A stretch of DNA of 9,567 nucleotides from Lachnospiraceae bacterium (GTDB taxonomy: Bacteria > Bacillota_A > Clostridia > Lachnospirales > Lachnospiraceae): contig JAFZKM010000100.1 of assembly GCA_017553665.1 (NCBI GenBank), positions 1 to 9,567 on the forward strand, read 5' to 3'. The stretch's first letter is position 1. Each line of letters opens with the position of its first letter. Both the position numbers and the translations under genes were made by a program. Under the pieces are notes generated by a model. It was not told the origin of the DNA, did no database searches, and worked only from the letters and a program-made list of their open reading frames with translations. Positions 7,166 through 9,567 of this stretch are shown here, one piece after another.

Positions 7166-8198
7166 ATACCAGCGCTCCTTCCTCTATACCCTCAACGATC
7201 TCGACATAGGCCGTATCGGTTATTCCCGTGACAACGGCGCGCTTGATGCGCGCATTGTCCACGATCTCATAAACATATTTACCCGAAGAATCGGTGTATA
7301 CAGCGCCCGCGGGAACCACGAGCACATTGCTCTGCATGTCGCTCACGAACACAACTACCGCGGAATCGCCCGCCGCGAAGCCCGAGGTATCGCCCTTGAG
7401 CCTGAATCTCGAAACCAGCGGAACAGAGCTCGCCGACATGATCTTCATCTCTTCCTTCGTGTAAGGGATGTACTCGAGTTCCGTCCTTACGCCGCCGATC
7501 AGCGCGTAGCAGTCATAGGCATGGTTTACGGTCACTTCGCTGATATAATCGCAGGTGAGCGTCATCTCATCGCCGTAGTCAATGGCTACGAGGGGCGTTC
7601 CAGCCGCGACGTATCCGCCCGTGCCGGTCCTCGTCACCGCCATTACGGTGCAGTCGCAGGGCGCGGTTATATAGTTGTAGCCGATGTCGTTCTCTTTGAG
7701 CCTTTCGAGTCTGGCTTCCTTCTCGCCGAGCGTGAGTTCTGCTTTTTCGCGCTCATGCTTCAGCTGCAGCTTCAGTTCATCGGTATTCCTGCCCGCGAGC
7801 CTCTCGAGCTCTATCTCGAGCTCCAGCTCATCGAACTTCTTCTCAAAGTCCGCCCTGCTGTTCGCGATCGATTCCTCGAGCGAATTGATCGCGTCAAAAT
7901 CAGGCCCCACGAGCGCGGCGAGAACAGTTCCCTCGCCCACACGGTCGCCGGCGCCGACATATACTCCGTACAGATATCCGTCATACTCAAAGCCGAGCTC
8001 CTCGAAGCCGGGAAGCAACTGCGCGCTGTAGATCGTGATGTCGCTCAGATCCCTGCGCTCAACAAGTCCGGACTCAAGAGACGCGTTGACGGGCTCCAAC
8101 AGAGCCGGCCTGCCCGCGTCGGACGCCTTGCAGCCCGCCAGCAGCGACGCGGCGAGCAATATGGCCGATATCCTATTTATGATCGATCTGAATTTCAT
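7152..8198 (-). CDS. HlyD/MacA-type adaptor lipoprotein 2
   Basis: This is a probable membrane-anchored extracytoplasmic adaptor of the same transporter. From the ATG at 8198 the product is 348 residues. It begins with a textbook lipoprotein signal: basic MKFR start, hydrophobic core, lipobox LAGC with Cys23. The first lipoyl half is about 66-98 (YDGYLYGVYVGAGDRVGEGT). A long Glu/Lys/Leu-rich helical hairpin follows (about 105-172), then the second lipoyl half (176-206, ITAPCDCTVMAV to AGTPLVAIDYG), a beta-barrel, and the C-terminal domain (about 290-348, SNVLVVPAGAVYTDSSGKYV onwards). The GTG at 8228 would add ten residues ahead of the signal; I chose ATG because it gives a standard signal peptide. 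The nearest Shine-Dalgarno, AGGAG at 8214-8218, is 15 nt away, longer than usual. It lies 83 bp after adaptor 1 and its end overlaps adaptor 3. Sequence similarity to adaptors 1 and 3 is in domain plan rather than close identity. Confidence 0.87.
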   Translation of the reverse strand: MKFRSIINRISAILLAASLLAGCKASDAGRPALLEPVNASLESGLVERRDLSDITIYSAQLLPGFEELGFEYDGYLYGVYVGAGDRVGEGTVLAALVGPDFDAINSLEESIANSRADFEKKFDELELEIELERLAGRNTDELKLQLKHEREKAELTLGEKEARLERLKENDIGYNYITAPCDCTVMAVTRTGTGGYVAAGTPLVAIDYGDEMTLTCDYISEVTVNHAYDCYALIGGVRTELEYIPYTKEEMKIMSASSVPLVSRFRLKGDTSGFAAGDSAVVVFVSDMQSNVLVVPAGAVYTDSSGKYVYEIVDNARIKRAVVTGITDTAYVEIVEGIEEGALVYVKN

Positions 8199-8281
8199 AG
8201 TACTTATTATTCTCTCCTGTAACGGCACTGCCTGCTCTTTACGGTGCCTTTCGTTTTTAGGTGTCTGTCACCTTCCGGTCC
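8199..8281 (-). other. 83-bp gap between adaptors 1 and 2 with two small inverted repeats
   Basis: This is the only sizeable gap inside the operon. It holds AGGTG-TCTGT-CACCT (8259-8273), a 5-bp inverted repeat with a 5-nt loop, and GGCAC...GTGCC (8224-8228 and 8244-8248). Neither is followed by a T run on the minus strand, so I do not call a terminator, and I see no clear internal promoter. The first repeat resembles a dispersed clostridial repeat motif (recalled, not verified). An mRNA-processing or stability element is another possibility. Confidence 0.4.
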
Positions 8282-9367
8282 TTACCTCACGATAACGGAG
8301 GTGTACATTTCGATGCCTCCGAGTATTTCCACGTAACTGTTGCCCATCAGGCCGACCTGCACGTCGACGGGCTCCCTGATGCCGTCATCGGTCAGCACAT
8401 AGACATAATAGCTGCCCTCCGAGCCGTAAACCGCGACTCTCGGCACCGCGAGCACCTGCTTTTTCGAATCGACCGTAAGGTAAATATTCGCTCTGGTCCC
8501 GACGCTTATCGAGTAATCGGGCTCATCGAGGTCAAATACGATCTTTCCGCTTTCGGCATCGACCGACGAAACCGTTGCTTCGTATTTCTCTCCCGTGGAG
8601 CGCTCTACGGTCACATGGTCGCCTTTTTTCACATATCCGGCGGCCACCTTGTCATCCGCGGTAAATGCGCATTCTCCCGAATCGAGCAGCTTCATCACCT
8701 GCGTGTCGGTCGATGTGGTCCAGCCCGTAAGATCGTCCTTCACGTAGTAGACGGTGCCGTCAATCTCGGAATAGATCACCGACTGCGCGATTATCTCATT
8801 GTACTCATCGATCCTGTTCTGCGCGTATTCAATGGCGTTCCGGCTCTCGATTATCGCTTCCTCGCACTCATGGGCTTTGATCGTGTACTCTTCCTTGTCC
8901 AGGAGATTTACGGCCGGCGAGGCGATCTTCTCGCTGTAAAAGGCTATCGTTTCCTCGTTCTGCGATATCTCCAGCTCGGCCTCGAGTATCTGCTCGCCGT
9001 AATCCGCGACTGCGTCCTCGAGCCTGCTCACATCGAACGCCGCGAGCGGGTCTCCGGCCTTGACCAAGTCGCCCTCGCTGACGAACACGCTGTTGACCTT
9101 ATAGCCCGAGATTGGGAAGAATACCTTTATCTCGTTCAGCTGCGAATAGGTGCAGACAATGGTCTTCGTGAGCTCAACATCCTGCAGCTCCGCCATCGCA
9201 AGTGTATATTTTGTACTGACATCCTCAGTCACGATATTCAGTTTATGCTCGGCCTCTTCCCTCGGGATAAGCCCGCATCCTCCCGCCGCCGGAACAAAGC
9301 ACGCTGCGATAAACAGCGCCGCCGCGCGGCCTGAGGCTGTTTTAAATCTCTTAAGAAAACTATTCAT
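8282..9367 (-). CDS. HlyD/MacA-type adaptor protein 1, probable lipoprotein (first gene of efflux operon)
   Basis: This is a probable extracytoplasmic adaptor of the downstream ABC machine. From the ATG at 9367 it has 361 residues. An N-terminal hydrophobic stretch (about 14-30) ends FVPAAGGC; Cys31 is a plausible lipidation site, though the lipobox AGGC is weaker than usual because Ala replaces Leu at -3. The first lipoyl half is about 80-113 (VFFPISGYKVNSVFVSEGDL onwards). A helical hairpin follows (about 114-194), then the second lipoyl half (197-230, VIYSEIDGTVYYVKDDLTG), a beta-barrel (about 235-300) and a C-terminal domain (304-361, KQVLAVPRVAVYGSEGSYYV onwards). An in-frame ATG at 9379 lacks a Shine-Dalgarno, while the ATG at 9367 has GGAG 6 nt upstream, so the shorter start is preferred. 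A good promoter lies about 50 bp upstream, making this the lead gene of the six-gene operon. Confidence 0.87.
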   Translation of the reverse strand: MNSFLKRFKTASGRAAALFIAACFVPAAGGCGLIPREEAEHKLNIVTEDVSTKYTLAMAELQDVELTKTIVCTYSQLNEIKVFFPISGYKVNSVFVSEGDLVKAGDPLAAFDVSRLEDAVADYGEQILEAELEISQNEETIAFYSEKIASPAVNLLDKEEYTIKAHECEEAIIESRNAIEYAQNRIDEYNEIIAQSVIYSEIDGTVYYVKDDLTGWTTSTDTQVMKLLDSGECAFTADDKVAAGYVKKGDHVTVERSTGEKYEATVSSVDAESGKIVFDLDEPDYSISVGTRANIYLTVDSKKQVLAVPRVAVYGSEGSYYVYVLTDDGIREPVDVQVGLMGNSYVEILGGIEMYTSVIVR

Positions 9368-9373
9368 TCTGAT

Positions 9374-9377
9374 CTCC
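9374..9377 (-). promoter_or_regulatory. Ribosome binding site deciding the start of adaptor 1
   Basis: GGAG lies six bases before the ATG at 9367. The alternative in-frame ATG at 9379 has only a poorly placed GGAGGG (9406-9411), 26 nt upstream, which argues for the shorter protein. Confidence 0.6.
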
Positions 9378-9419
9378 ATTCAATGCACACATTCCGTGAC
9401 GTGATCCCTCCGACGAAAA

Positions 9420-9448
9420 ATAATACACTATAGTAAGAATCTTGACAA
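9420..9448 (-). promoter_or_regulatory. Sigma-A-type promoter of the efflux operon
   Basis: On the minus strand, -35 TTGTCA (9443-9448), an exact 17-bp spacer, and -10 TATTAT (9420-9425). Transcription would start near 9413, giving a leader of about 46 nt. The spacer contains the 8-bp palindrome ACTATAGT (9427-9434), which could be a repressor site but is short. No regulator gene is in view. Confidence 0.7.
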
Positions 9449-9467
9449 TGCAACAACTTAACGGGTC

Positions 9468-9497
9468 TTGTCGGATATTGCTATTTTTGTGTATAAT
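9468..9497 (+). promoter_or_regulatory. Candidate divergent promoter reading off the right edge
   Basis: On the plus strand, TTGTCG (9468-9473), an 18-bp spacer and a perfect TATAAT (9492-9497). The -10 runs directly into the tandem repeat, so a transcript from here would begin with that repeat and the hairpin. No plus-strand gene follows within the window. AT-rich chance is possible, but the two hexamers match 11 of 12 consensus-type positions if TTGTCG is scored against TTGTCA. Confidence 0.4.
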
Positions 9498-9540
9498 GAG
9501 CCATGGGGACGGTTCTTAATGAGCCATGGGGACGGTTCTT
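9495..9540. repeat. 23-bp tandem direct repeat, two perfect copies
   Basis: A 23-bp unit occupies 9495-9517 and is repeated exactly at 9518-9540. Its core is GAGCCATGGGGACGGTTCTT and it contains the palindrome CCATGG. The GGGGACGGTTCTT core is, from memory, a motif seen as a dispersed repeat in clostridial genomes, often near REP-associated tyrosine transposases; I could not check this. No transposase is encoded inside the window. Confidence 0.85.
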
Positions 9541-9567
9541 TTGGTAACGCAGTTCGTTACCAAAAGA
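9537..9567. repeat. Perfect 13-bp inverted repeat at the right edge
   Basis: TCTTTTGGTAACG (9537-9549) and its exact complement (9555-9567) flank a 5-nt loop, CAGTT. It begins at the last bases of the second direct repeat and is still perfect at the last base of the window, so it may extend further. If it does, the complement of the direct repeat should follow, giving one large palindromic element. Without a T run in view, it is not called a terminator. Confidence 0.85.

Noticed and set aside
6915..8222. 435-residue plus-strand open frame opposite adaptors 2 and 3
   Set aside because: It runs antisense across two well-supported genes, is rich in Arg/His/Leu with no recognisable domain, and has no ribosome binding site. 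It is a by-product of the codon bias of the minus-strand genes.
8199..8228. GTG start at 8228 for adaptor 2, adding ten residues
   Set aside because: The extension puts MPLQERIIST in front of an already complete lipoprotein signal. The ATG at 8198 is more typical, though the distant Shine-Dalgarno leaves some doubt.
8261..9334. 357-residue plus-strand open frame opposite adaptor 1
   Set aside because: It is a mirror of adaptor 1 in the antisense frame, with Arg/His/Asp-rich low-information sequence and no family motif.
1588..9367. Lantibiotic/bacteriocin immunity or two-component-controlled (BceAB-like) system
   Set aside because: BceAB has a single ATPase and one ectodomain in a ten-helix permease, usually beside a sensor kinase. 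Here there are two ectodomains, two ATPases, three adaptors, and no kinase, regulator or precursor peptide in view.
9368..9379. ATG start at 9379 for adaptor 1
   Set aside because: It has no properly spaced ribosome binding site, whereas the ATG at 9367 has GGAG six bases upstream.
9495..9540. CRISPR array
   Set aside because: The two copies are directly adjacent with no spacers between them and there are no cas genes.

Overview
The window looks like chromosomal DNA of an anaerobic Gram-positive bacterium of the Clostridia, most likely Lachnospiraceae. The reasons are strong AGGAGG-type ribosome binding sites, lipoproteins with Firmicutes-type lipoboxes, AT-rich intergenic DNA between more GC-rich genes, and MacA-like adaptors with no outer-membrane partner. 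The taxon is an inference from style; no marker gene is present. Every gene I can support lies on the minus strand, so the window reads right to left.

Right edge (about 9368-9567): no gene. It holds a sigma-A-type promoter for the long operon, a divergent plus-strand promoter candidate, a 23-bp unit repeated twice in tandem, and a perfect 13-bp inverted repeat ending at the last base. The repeat part resembles elements associated with REP-type tyrosine transposases, but no transposase is visible.

9367 down to 1588: one tightly packed six-gene operon for a MacB/LolCDE-like (type VII) ABC transport machine. In transcription order it encodes three different HlyD/MacA-type adaptors (two probable lipoproteins, one with an ordinary Sec signal or anchor), one 936-residue permease with two FtsX-like halves and two large extracytoplasmic domains, and two different ATPases. 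Later genes overlap or lie only a few bases apart. The second ATPase carries a C-terminal tail resembling an AbrB/SpoVT swapped-hairpin domain. The likely assembly is an ATPase heterodimer under one permease, with a mixed adaptor assembly outside the membrane. The substrate is unknown: no precursor peptide, immunity gene or regulator is in view.

1174-1587: about 400 bp without a gene, AT-rich and full of structure. It contains a hairpin terminator just after the operon, a near-perfect LacI/CcpA-type operator palindrome, a further hairpin, a very strong nested palindrome followed by a T run (second terminator), and the promoter of the next gene.

1173 to the left edge: the first 391 codons of a family 5 (peptide/nickel type) extracellular solute-binding lipoprotein, truncated by the window. 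It has its own promoter and strong ribosome binding site and is probably the first gene of a separate peptide-uptake operon running off the left side.
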